The notes below the pieces were generated by a model. It saw only the letters and a list, made by a program, of their open reading frames with translations. It had not been told where the DNA came from and made no database searches. A stretch of DNA of 64,000 nt from Euptelea pleiosperma (taxonomy: Eukaryota > Streptophyta > Magnoliopsida > Ranunculales > Eupteleaceae). The stretch lies in assembly GCA_035048495.1 (NCBI GenBank), contig CM068553.1:26746978-26810977 (forward strand), read 5' to 3'. Made by a program: the position numbers and the translations under genes. Below are positions 45,154 through 55,177 of this stretch, piece by piece (position 1 is the stretch's first letter; each line of letters begins with the position of its first letter).

Positions 45154-47797
45154 GTCATTTGAACCACGACTTCGATGCTGTGTCGAATCATCTTCGCGAC
45201 TTGGAACACCTTCATCTAACCATGACAAGTCATCTCCATCAAATGCAGGGGGTTCTTTTTCTCTTAACCATTCATCAAGAACATCGCTGTTTTCAAATAT
45301 ATAATCCAAATCAATTGGATTATAATAATCTTCTTCATCTCTTGTATCAGTTAGATTACGAACCCGAAGTCGCATATTATAGTGGACGTATACCAGATTC
45401 TCCAACCTCATCATTGATAATCTATTCCGTGGCTTTGAATGGATGAGGGAGAAGGTGCTCCAATTTCTTTCACAGCCTGATGATGAGCATGTTTGGCTTA
45501 ATACTTTAATCGCAATCTTTCGTAAGGCAGGAGCAGACTCACCATAATTGTACCACCATTCAGCTGGGAAAGAAAAAAATATATTAAAATTTAATATACT
45601 GTAAAGTAATTATTCATCTAATGAAGTATAACATCGACATACTTGGTAGACTAAACTTTGCTCTTTTCTGAGCGAGTGGATCGCCAAATTCTCCCCTTCC
45701 TTCTTCATAAAGTCTTATCTGTGACCAATATTAAAAACTCACAATTAATTAATAATCTGTATCAAATATAAATAAAAGTCTTAATAATAACATATTTATA
45801 CCTGATCAATTGCTTCTCCTGCACTATCCATATCCGGTTCAAGTCTTTTTATGACGTTTTTTAAACTTGTCCTTATATCTTGGTGATGGGAAAAGTCTTC
45901 GTCATATCGAAATTTTGGATTTAAAAAATACGCTACAAAATAAAAATAATTGTCAATAACTAATAGACATTAATAACATCAAAAATACATATTGTCAAAT
46001 GCAGTATTATAGCTTACCTGCTGCATGGAGATCTTGATGAAGTTGTGTCTCCCATCTTCTGTCAATGATTTCAAAGTAACGTTGATGATGACGGACTTGA
46101 GCACTAATCACCTCTTTGGCTCTTTTCATCGCTTCAAATATTACACCCAAAGTAGGTTTCTTGTCTTGATCCACAATTTTTAGAACCTTGACAAGTGGTC
46201 CCATAATTTTGCATACCTCTTCAGCGTTACCCCAAAATTCATCATTTAGAATTAACTTTGAGACATCCCTAGCTTGTTCCTTCTTTTTTTTATCTTTGCT
46301 GTACGTATGTCTAACAAGCTCTTTCCACTCATCTGATATAAACATTTGTCTCAGTGCATCCTGATATCGGATAAGACTTTCAAGAGAAATAAATTCTGTT
46401 GCGAATCTAGTGATACCAGGACGTAACAAGTCTCTATTGTCAGTGAATGTCTTCATCAAGTTTACTAACTTTGTGCTGTTGTAAATAAAAGAAGTTATTC
46501 TCCGTCCATCCTTAATGGTATCACTGACTCGTTTTGTCTTTCCAATATCCTCAAGTATAAGATCAATGCAGTGTGCCGCACAAGGACTCCAGTATAAATG
46601 TCGCCTTTTTTTCATCAACTCTAGCCCTGCACGCTTAAATGACGCTTCGTTATCCGTCACAATCTGGATAACATTCTCTTCTCCCACCTCCTCGATCATC
46701 TTATCCATTAACTCGAGAATGTAACTCGATGTTTTCTCTTTTCCAGATGTGTCTACAGACTTGAGAAATATCATGTCTTTATCACAGTAGACCATAAAAT
46801 TAATGATAGACTTCCTAGTTTTGGAAGTCCAGCCATCGCACATCAGTGTGCATCCAAATTCTGTCCATTTCTTCTTTTTGCCATTTATATATTGATTTAG
46901 CTCCGCCACCTCTTCTTTTAAATACTTGTTTGCCAGCTGATATGGGGTTGGTCCCTTTACGGGTCCCGCTTCACCAATGGTGTCAATCATGGTTTGAAAG
47001 TAAGGACTCTTTGCTGCATTGAAGGGAATTGAGCTGAACATAAAAAATTTTGAAATTACTTTTCCCACTTTATGCACGACTTGTTTTCCACCCCATGCTT
47101 CCTTCAACTTTTTTTGTCTTCCTCCTGCAGACTTATATAAGTAAGGGTCAATTCCTCCCGTAGGAGCTTTGGTTGCGGCATCAACATCTTTATCTGTTCT
47201 TCGTGATCGAGTAGAAGGCTCGTGTACACTGGTACTACGACGCATCATATCTCTAATATCAGTACCACCACGCACACTTGCACTACGAGGAATCCCCCCT
47301 CTACCGATGTGTATACCAGACGAACTTGCCCCCCCAGATACAGAGTGTCTTCTTTGAGCTTGTTCATCGGCCTCTCGTCTGCTTTCACGTATGGCCCGTC
47401 TTAAAGCTTCTTCTTCGTCTATTTCTCAATATGGACGATATTGATCTTCCACTTCAGCAGGAATATCAATATTCTCTTCCTCTTCCTCTTCCTCAGCTTC
47501 TTCTCTTCCACCACCACTACTACCCAACTCATTTAATCTTTCTTGTATTTGATCTCTTCTTCTTTGCTCAGCAGCCTTCATCTGTTTGGTTAACTGCAAA
47601 TGGTTTGTGATTAACAATCTTACTTCCCTAGGAGCTTTAGGACAAGCTGTTACATCTCCTGGGCGCGCAATAATATGTTGTTTCAATCTTGTAACCCCCC
47701 CATGCATTATCTTGTCACAATAGTTGCATTTAACAATCTTCTTATTGCCCCCAATTGCAACACAGTGATCCCAACCAATATCTGATTCTCTCGGCAT
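44461..47797 (-). CDS. hAT transposase, 4 exons, one in-frame stop
   Basis: Exons 47797-46018, 45932-45802, 45718-45643 and 45563-44461 join in phase to 3090 bp (1030 codons including the stop). Domains in order: a BED zinc finger (CNYCDKIMHGGVTRLKQHI), a DUF659-type catalytic region with CDGWTSKTRKS, IVTDNEASFKRAG and CAAHCIDLILEDIG, and the hAT dimerisation motif CSSSGCERNWSTFSLIHS. The last 300 residues are a low-complexity tail: acidic, then Asp/Gly-rich, then Gln/Tyr/Gly-rich. The only lesion I see is a TGA at 47428-47426 (YRPY/stop/EIDEEE), which a single C-to-T change at a CGA codon would explain. The protein cuts and reinserts elements with matching TIRs. A second reading is that the stop lies in an unrecognised short intron. 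Confidence 0.88.
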
Positions 47798-48189
47798 ATT
47801 TTGTAAATTTGTCTTTATAGACCACTTGAAGTTGAGGTAAATCTGCTATAATGCCACATTAATCTCAAGATAACAAAACATTTAATAATAAAAATTTAAT
47901 AAGATAAAAAATTATTTAAAACATTTTACATTTTAAAAGAAAAATGTAAAAATCCTAAATACAAACAAATAGAAAAAAAATACAAGATTTATTCAAAACA
48001 AAATTTTTAAAAATACAAGTTAATAATATTCTCTCTCAACTTGAGTACACAAGAACTCTTAAAAAAAAAAAAAAAAACAGAACATAAAAATTATTTACAC
48101 TTACACAAAAATTTTAATATAATATAATAGCATGCGTAATATGATATCATTCCATGAAATGATTATTTACTCTTTAATTCTGACAAAAT

Positions 48190-48510
48190 TACATTTTTAT
48201 CGAGTAGTACTTTGCTGACGCCAACAATATGAGTTTGGCCGATCCTTAGATGGACCTACAGACCAAAAATCAACCTCTTTATATGGACCTATAACCTTTG
48301 GATCTTTGTACCCCAAATAATGGTCAATATTGCTCAAATTCTACGGGTTGAAAATCAACATATAAAAACTACTCCAATCCAACCCTTAGATGGTTGGGCC
48401 AAAGATCCATAAGGTCAGAACTCTCTAAGAATCTGTCATATGGCTCATATGGTGTGCGATAATAAGTAACTTTGCTGACCGCTGACGGTCAGCAAAGTTC
48501 TACTCCTCTT
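48190..48510. mobile_element. foldback MITE nested in hAT element
   Basis: Inverted ends contain ACTTTGCTGAC (48210 and, inverted, 48472 and 48490). The core words (GGACCTACAGACCAAAAATCA, trimmed here to its first half, and GGGCCAAAGATCCAT) match the MITEs at 51103, 51527 and 52895. It lies between the transposase start and the right end of the hAT element. No clear target duplication. Confidence 0.5.
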
Positions 48511-49263
48511 TATCAACATATCTCCTACAACTACAAGGCACAATTTTTTTGGGACAATCTGTAGTAGACCCAATCGGTTGCTTGTCATTTGTACATGGCA
48601 AGTGAGAATATTCTCTTCAAATCACATTATTTCACTTTCCATATACAAATGGCAGCACCTGATTGGATCCACATCACACGCTCCACAAAGAAAAATGCTA
48701 CACATGACCAAATTTTATCTATGAAGAATAATCAAAAGCAAAGAAATTAGAAATATAGAATACCCATTATTTTTTGAAAATTTTCAAAATATTTCATATT
48801 TTTAATAAAATAAAAATAAAAATACCAAAAAATAAAAGAAAATATAAGATTTTTCACAATGTTTTGAATCCATCTTTGATGTTTTCTGTACACAAGAGTC
48901 AAGATCATTTTTGTGTGTATTATTTTACAAAAACATAATTTATTTTTTATCACATAAAAAAAATACATGTATTTTATAAAAATAAATACATGTATTTTAT
49001 CAAAATAAATAAGAAAAAATAAAAAAAAATTACATTTTTCATTAAACATGAATCTTATCTCCAGATTCTCAACAATGGTTATAAGATTAAAACAAAAAAC
49101 AACATATAATCAGATTTACACAAACAAATTTAAAAAAAAAAAAAAAAAAAAACATGTTATTTTACTCAAACATGAACAATTGAACAAGATTCTCAATAAT
49201 TTAGCAAGATTTGAAGCAAAAGATAAATATACATATATTTGGAAGAGATTTACCTACTAAAAG

Positions 49264-49718
49264 TGTTGGATCTCGCCGGATCTAGCCGGATCTCGCCGGA
49301 TCTCGTCCAAAACTCGCCGGATTTTCAACCCAATTTGAAGAAATTTCAACCAAAACCTTCGATCTTCATGGATCTAAGTGTTTCGAAGGTTGATCTACCA
49401 CTTTCAAGCTAATTTTAGGTTCTAAGAAGGGTTGGAGGAGGAAAGGGGAGGAAAACGAGTGAAAAAGATGGAAAAATAGAAAAAAAAATCGAGTTTTATA
49501 ACGTTTTCGCCGCTAGTTCAACTCGCCGAGTTGGATCGGTCTAACTCGGTTGGATCGCCCGATCCAACCGATCCAAAGGGCGATCCAACCGATCCAAGTC
49601 TCTGGATCGGACGATCCAATGTGAATCGAGACAAACATGGGATTTTTGTCTCGGTTGGCTCCGATCCCGGTATGGATCGCCCGATCCAACTCGGGATCGC
49701 CCGAGACTTCGAACCATG
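49264..49718. repeat. right subterminal repeats of hAT element
   Basis: Three CGCCGGATCT-type words at 49272-49308 are followed by about ten CGATCC or GGATCG words between 49532 and 49700, several in inverted pairs. The composition matches the left end at 43592-43665. These are probable transposase binding sites; the region should also contain the transposase promoter. Confidence 0.65.
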
Positions 49719-49748
49719 CTCGAGTCCGACACCTTCGAGCACGGACAT

Positions 49749-50689
49749 TAGGGCTGCAACTCGGTCGGGTTGGGTCGGGTTGGACGTCAACCCTAACCCA
49801 ACCCAACCTTAAAGGCTGTCAACCCTAACCCAACCCAACCCAAGGTCGGGCCTAGATTTTCCAACCCTAACCCAACCCTATCGGATTGGGTCGGGTTAGT
49901 CGGGTTGATCGGGTTGGTCAATTTTTTTATTTTTTTATTGGTTGGAAATATTGTTGAATTTTTTCATATTAAAATAAATTATCGGTCAATACAATAGCCA
50001 TTGTGCTGACCATTAAATAATAGCATAACTTCATTTCCAAAGCTTGTAAAAGAAAACATGATATTTTCATAATAATAAAAATGTTCATTAACTCAAATGC
50101 ATGAGAAAAGTCACTAAAGAAATAACCAAAAACAATCGTTGGGAAAAACACGATATTTTCACTATCAACCGATCACATAAAATGCCAAAATGTAATTCAA
50201 TGACATTTGGTAATATCATTCAAAGGTTGTAGTTACTAAGGACAAACATCCATGGGTTGCTGCATGTGCTAAAATGTAGTGTGGATATTTGTCAATAAAA
50301 CTAATGGGTCAAGATCGGGGGACAACAATTTCATATTACATTTTTTACAACAAAAATTGGCGTCGGCCAATTTATAAATTAAAAGTATTGGAATGAGATA
50401 ATTTTTGGCAATGATGGCCTTTATAGTGAGGAGATCATCCTCACAAAAATTCAAATCAATCTGATATTCATAGACAGGTTTACAAGTTGAAGAATTATGG
50501 ACCGTTTATTTTTTATCATTAACTTGAAAACCACATTTGATGGGGTAATTTCAGAATAAGCTGATTTTTTGTAGGAGTGATCTATATGATGAGATCATCC
50601 TCGCCAAAAATAAGCTATTGATTCATCTTCCATGTGTGTACGTCAAAATTGTTGTAAAAAATATTGTATGAAATTGTTGTTCCCCGATC

Positions 50690-50749
<60 letters not shown>

Positions 50750-51046
50750 TGTAAGCCGGGCTCGGGTTGTATCGGGTTGGGCCAAGCCTCAACCCTAATC
50801 CAACCCAATTTGATCGGGTTACCAAAAATCCGGCCCAAGCCCAACCCAAGTTCTAAAAGGGCTAACCCAACCCAATCCTAATGTCGGGTTGGGCCAAGCC
50901 TCAACCCTAATCCAACCCAATTTGATCGAGTTACCAAAAATCCGGCCCAAGCCCAACCCAAGTTCTAAAAGGGCTAACCCAACCCAATCCTAATGTCGAG
51001 TTCAACCCGTCGGGCTCGGGTTGAGCCCGCCCAAGTTGCAGCCCTA
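49749..51046. mobile_element. non-autonomous hAT element, GGGTTGGG-repeat type
   Basis: 1298 bp with TIRs TAGGGCTGCAACT at both ends and an exact 8 bp duplication ACGGACAT (49741-49748 and 51047-51054). Subterminal DNA is rich in CAACCC and GGGTTGG. Near the right end a unit of about 105 bp starting GGGCCAAGCCTCAACCC is repeated twice (about 50780 and 50890) almost without change. It belongs to a different hAT family from the 43565 element. No coding capacity. Confidence 0.9.
50690..50746. repeat. (CT)n(TA)n microsatellite
   Basis: About 13 CT units followed by about 16 TA units inside the 1298 bp hAT element. Confidence 0.9.
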
Positions 51047-51102
51047 ACGGACATCTATAAACTACGTGGCACACTCCTGAAGACAAATGACCGTATGGAT
51101 AT

Positions 51103-51507
51103 GAGTAAAACTTGTGTCACAAGATGTTGTGACGGAAGCCGGTCACAACATTCATTACAAGCCACGTGTCATACTATTATAGGATGATGACCGTATAGAT
51201 GTTTGGCCAGTCCCTCGGTGGACCGGTACACAAAAAATTCAGCTTGATTAGTGATTTCTAACCGATTCTGTTGAAGTTATTTTCATGGGTTGATGTTAAC
51301 GGTAGGAATCTGAGCATTATTGAGCGTTATTTGGGTGCAAAAATCTAAAGGTTGTATATCACTAATCAGACTGATTTTTGGTTTTTAGGTCCACTGAGGG
51401 ACTGGCCAAACATCCATAGGGTCAGCGCCATCTGATCGTGTGCCATGTGGCTCTTATTGAGTGCTGTGACCGACTTCCGTCACAACATCTTGTGACAAGT
51501 TTTACTC
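51103..51507. mobile_element. long-TIR MITE, GAGTAAAACTTG ends
   Basis: The inverted arms are about 170 bp each and include GTCACAAGATGTTGTGACGG and GATGTTTGGCCAGTCCCTC. Flanks are TATGGATAT and TATGGGTAT, a 9 bp duplication with one change, suggesting a Mutator-like origin. It folds into one long hairpin. It is inserted in a more degraded relative of itself. Confidence 0.75.
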
Positions 51508-51526
51508 TATGGGTATTTGCCGCACC

Positions 51527-51898
51527 AGTAAAACTTTAATGACAACGGACTATCATTGAAGCCGATGACAACCCACGATATGTTCCACGCGACACTCTTA
51601 GTGAACGCTGGTTGTATGGCTGTTTGCCAATTCTGGACCTCCAAACTAAAAATCAGGCTGATTAGTGATTTCAAACCTTTGGATCTTTGTACCCCAAATA
51701 ATGGTCAATAATGTTCACATTCCCACAGTTAAAATCAACCCAGGAAAATAACTTAATCCAACACCTAGAAATCACTAATCAGGCTGATTTTTAGCTTGTA
51801 GGTCCACCTAGGGATTGGCCAAACATCCATACTCTCAGCATCATCTAAGAGTATGCCACGTGGCTCATATTGTGGGTCGCTGTCATCTAAGTTTTACT
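51527..51898. mobile_element. second long-TIR MITE of the same family
   Basis: Ends AGTAAAACTT in inverted orientation; the arms share CAGGCTGATTAGTGATTTC and the words GGCCAAACATCCATA and CACGTGGCTCATATTG with the neighbouring MITEs. No clear target duplication. Confidence 0.6.
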
Positions 51899-51977
51899 CT
51901 TGGCTCACTCACGTGGAACTTTGCTGAACGACACTGCTGACTGTCCTCAATATGAGTGGGTGGGTATGTTTTTTTAT

Positions 51978-52298
51978 AGGATAGGATATTGGCACCTGCA
52001 TTTTCGCTCAAAAAACCCAAAAATCCCCCTCCCTCCTTTTTCACTCATTGCGCCCATAAAAAAAAAATCAAAAAAATTGAAAAAAAAAAAAGAGGAGAAG
52101 AAGAAGAAGAGGAGGAGGAGGACGCCGCCACCGCCGCAGGTATGTCTCTCTCTCTCAGCGTTGAGAGAGAGAGACGTACCTGCGGCGGCGGCGTCCTCCT
52201 CCTCCTCTTCTTCTTCTCTGTTTTTTTTTTTTTTTTTTGATGAGTGTGATGAGTGATGGGTTTACTAAGTGAAAACGCGGGTGCCAATATCCTATCCC
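51978..52298. mobile_element. foldback MITE with GC-rich hairpin centre
   Basis: Inverted ends RGGATAGGATATTGGCACC are flanked by an exact 8 bp repeat TTTTTTAT (51970-51977 and 52299-52306). The inner arms (GAGGAGGAGGACGCCGCC and CCGCCGCAGGTA, then CTCTCTCTCTCA) pair with their complements across a loop of a few bases near 52163, so the whole 321 bp can form an almost continuous hairpin. Apparent Ser- and Glu-rich frames are products of these repeats. Confidence 0.8.
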
Positions 52299-52488
52299 TT
52301 TTTTATTTTTATTTTTATTTTTTAGTAAACCAAACCTTATATATCATAAAAAATAAAAATAAAAGAAATTATGGATCCATCCTACCCTCCTGAGCACAAA
52401 AGAGAATAAGCCAAGAGGGGGGAGAAGTCCACAAAACAACAGAAAGTCCACTTAATAGCCAACGACTATGCAGTCAACAACATAGTTA
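52299..52488 (-). pseudogene. possible LINE 3' end split by PIF-like insertion
   Basis: The plus-strand T-rich run at 52299-52322 followed by TAGTAAACCAAACCTTATA resembles the 3' end of the LINE at 38061 on the minus strand. If so, its upstream part lies beyond the PIF-like insertion, at 54607-54900. Weak evidence. Confidence 0.3.
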
Positions 52489-52744
52489 GGCCCTGCTTGG
52501 TTCGCTGCACTTGGGTGCATTTTGCACTTTAGTGCAAATACAATGAATTGTGTTCTAATCACTTGCGATATAAGTCACTTACAATTGTTTGGTTCACGCC
52601 ATGTACATAGATGCAAATAAAGTTTAGCTGATTGGTTGGTAGTGCATTGCAAATGAATGTAATGGATTATTTATTTCTTGATTTTACAAAAAAAGTGCAC
52701 AATAAATTTATTATTGTTAATTTCATTATTATTATTATTATTAC

Positions 52745-53425
52745 GGAAAAATTCATAAAAGAAAATAAATTTAAATGTATTTGCAAAAACAAAAATAAAT
52801 TTCTGACAATTGCAAGAAGAAACTAAACGCCCATTTCTATCTGACAAAAATTAAAGCTGACAGACACCCTTTAAAAGGGCGTTTTCCCATAAAGCATAAC
52901 ACTTCTATCACAATACGAGCCACATGTCACACTCTTAGTGGACATTGACCGTATGGATGTTTGGCCAGTCCCTAGGTGGACCTGCAAACCGAAAATCAGC
53001 CTGATTAGTAATTTACAACCTTTGGATCTTGGCACTCAAATAATGCTCAAATTCCTACGGTTAAAATCAACCCATGAAAATAACTTCAATCCAATGCTTA
53101 TAAATCACTGATGATGTTTATTTTTGGTGTGTAGGTCCACCTAGTGAGTGGCCAAACATCCATATGATCAGCGCCCACTAAGAGTGTGCCATGTGGCTCG
53201 TATTGTGACACAACTTTTTATGCCTCTATGGTCAAACGCCCTTTTAAAGGGCGTCTGTCAGGTACAAATGCCCTTTAAAAGGACGTTAGTCAGCGGCACA
53301 GTTGTTAGACAGAAATGCCCAAAGGGCGTTTAGTTACTTTTTTTTTGCAATTGTCAGAAATTTGTTTTTGTTTTTGTAAATACATTTAAATTCATTTTCT
53401 TTTATGAAAATTTCCCTTATTATTA
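52745..53425. repeat. large inverted repeat enclosing a MITE
   Basis: The outer arms (52745-52890 and 53220-53425) are inverted copies containing TTCTGACAATTGCA, AAACGCCC and CCTTTAAAAGGGCG. Between them (about 52895-53245) lies a MITE of the 51103 family with CGAGCCACATG and GGATGTTTGGCCAGTCCCTA. The whole block folds back on itself. Confidence 0.7.
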
Positions 53426-53486
53426 TTATTATTATTATTATTATTGTTGTTGTTGTTGTTGTTGTTGTTGCTGTTGTTGTTGTTGT
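53417..53486. repeat. (TTA)n(TTG)n microsatellite
   Basis: About eleven TTA units followed by about twelve TTG-type units, directly left of the hAT MITE at 53496. Confidence 0.9.
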
Positions 53487-53495
53487 CATTATAAT

Positions 53496-53865
53496 CATGG
53501 TTTAAAAAATTGCCGTTATAACGGATTCGGACCTCCCCCCGTTATGTTATGTACCGTTAAAACACTTAAAAAATAACGGCTTTTATTTTCGTTATAACTG
53601 ACGTTATTTTCCATTTTTTCCCGTTATAACGACTGTTATTTTCTGGAAAATTTTGTAAAAAAAAAAATGGCTGTTATTTTAGTTATTTTCTTTAATTTAT
53701 TCATATTTGAAATTTTGAATTTCAGCGCCATTTTTTTTCCGTTTTCCCCGTTATTTTCCCTTCTTGCCCATGAGCGTTAAAATTCATTACAAGGGCTCTT
53801 ATAACAAAAAAAATGATAACGCCCCAAGTCCGTTATACCGTTATAATGGCCCCTTTTATACCTTG
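53496..53865. mobile_element. hAT MITE, CCGTTATAACGG-repeat type
   Basis: 370 bp with ends CATGGTTTAAAA and, inverted, CAAGGTATAAAA, flanked by an exact 8 bp duplication ATTATAAT (53488-53495 and 53866-53873). The interior repeats CGTTATAACG and CCGTTAT words. It is nested inside the PIF-like element, so it is younger than that insertion. No coding capacity. Confidence 0.88.
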
Positions 53866-53867
53866 AT

Positions 53868-53898
53868 TATAATTATTATTATTATTATTTTATTATCA

Positions 53899-53954
<56 letters not shown>

Positions 53955-53981
53955 GTTGTTGTTGCTGTTGTTGTTGTTGTT
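53868..53981. repeat. (TTA)n(TTG)n microsatellite
   Basis: More than 25 TTA units and about eight TTG units. Long poly-Leu and poly-Asn frames here come from the repeat only. Confidence 0.92.
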
Positions 53982-54044
53982 ATTGTTTTGAAGAGGGGAA
54001 AGCTTGGGGTTAGGGGACCACAACCAGCTATATAAAAAGGGTCG

Positions 54045-54295
54045 GGATCGGGGGACAACCATTTTGGTGTACTCACCTAGAAGATGAATCAGTGGCTGAT
54101 TTTTGGTCTTGATGATCTCCTCACCATATAGATCACCCCCACAAAAAATCAGCACTTTCTGAAATCTCTAACCCCCTCAAATGTGGTTTTCAAGTTACAC
54201 GGTAAAAATAGACAGTCCATAATTCTTCGACTTCTAAACCAGTCTATGAATATCGGAATGATTTGAAAAATCAGCCATTGATTCATCTTCTATGT
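54045..54295. repeat. MITE-like block shared in inverted form with 50290-50640
   Basis: Words such as CGGGGGACAAC, GATGATCTCCTCA/GATGAGATCATCCTC, ACCACATTTGA/TCAAATGTGGT and ATTGATTCATCTTC are shared with the inside of the 1298 bp hAT element. They indicate a further MITE family with copies in both nested elements. Confidence 0.5.
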
Positions 54296-54606
54296 GAAAA
54301 ATATAAAACTAAAAAATAAGAAAATAAAAATAAAAAGATAATAATAATAAAAAATAATCATGGTGGTTGTTGTTATTATTATTATTATTATTTTTGAAAA
54401 AAAAATGTTGAGCTAAGACAATGCACTTGCTTACAGCAGTTTTTGGGCTACACTTCCTTGCATCTAGTTTGTTAAGGACTCTGCAAGGGCTTGTCAACCA
54501 CTTGCATGGCAGTTCATTGCACACCTCCAACCAATCACTTTCAATCCCAAAGTTGTGGCAAGTGTGTGCATTGCACTCAATTTGCAGTGAACCAAGCAGG
54601 GCCTTA

Positions 54607-54881
54607 CATTCACGAAAGCAAAAAAAGAAAAGCCAACTTCACCTAGACGAACTGCCAAGGAAAGGATGTTCACACCTACCAAAGACGAGTTCCAACCCAA
54701 ACAAGAACTCTGTCATCGTGAACCACTCTACTTCCTCGTTACTACCGACCGACGCACTGAAGCACCTTGTTCCTTCTTCAAACCGAAGTACCCATCTCCT
54801 TTGACTGAAATCCCCTCCATCCGCACTTTGGCAATCTTGAAGAACCGAGACAAGGGTTCCACCAATCATTACAAGCATCAT
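54607..54881 (-). pseudogene. unrecognised minus-strand coding fragment
   Basis: The frame from 54881 reads QRRWVLRFEEGTRCFSASVG and EEVEWFTMTEFLFG. I do not recognise it with confidence; its position between a PIF-like insertion and a possible LINE 3' end would suit part of a LINE. The opposite strand has an open frame ending at a GGTAAG string (54902), which could equally be an upstream exon of the plant-mobile-domain sequence. Confidence 0.25.
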
Positions 54882-55177
54882 ACCAAAGCATTAAACGAGG
54901 AAGGTAAGTTGTTTTTGTATAAATAATTTTTACGAATGTATTATTTATCTTTGTTGCACACCACATGTTTGTGAAAATGTCTAAGATGATCCTTTTAGCA
55001 TTGAGCTTTGTTTCATAACATTTATTGCTAAAATGTCAAAAATGACTATCTGTCTTTATTTTCCTAAAATGTCAAATTTTTTTTTGTAATAGTTGCAATG
55101 TGTGTGTACTCCACCAAGTGGATATAAAAGTTTTTTTTTATTATTTTGTTGTCTTTTTATTGTTGCTTGTAGGTACA

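Larger units (their letters stand above)
43565..49718 (-). mobile_element. full-length hAT transposon with near-intact transposase
   Basis: The ends are CAAGGTTCGAAGTCTCGGG (left) and, inverted, CATGGTTCGAAGTCTCGGG (right), differing at one base, and are flanked by an exact 8 bp duplication CTCGAGTC (43557-43564 and 49719-49726). CA...TG ends with 8 bp duplications define hAT elements. The interior carries a spliced transposase gene on the minus strand, subterminal repeats rich in GGATCG/CGATCC near both ends, and a nested MITE (48190-48510). It sits 87 bp upstream of the CobW ATG in the same transcriptional direction. Confidence 0.93.
52489..54603. mobile_element. PIF/Harbinger-like non-autonomous element with nested insertions
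   Basis: TIRs GGCCCTGCTTGGTTC-R-CTGCA (one mismatch in 21 bp) are flanked by TTA on both sides (52486-52488 and 54604-54606), the 3 bp duplication typical of PIF/Harbinger elements. The 2115 bp interior has no transposase. It contains a large foldback (52745-53425), a hAT MITE (53496-53865), trinucleotide repeats and a MITE-like block (54045-54295). Confidence 0.85.

Noticed and set aside
44954..45304. Proline/serine-rich plus-strand frame
   Set aside because: It is the antisense of the Asp/Gly-rich transposase tail.
49513..49828. Overlapping frames on both strands rich in Asp, Arg, Ser and Pro
   Set aside because: They come from the GGATCG subterminal repeats of the hAT element.
51900..52287. 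Ser- and Glu-rich frames on both strands
   Set aside because: Generated by the GAA/GAG arms of the foldback MITE.
53764..54155. Frames with long poly-Leu, poly-Asn or poly-Ile
   Set aside because: Products of the TTA/TTG microsatellite.
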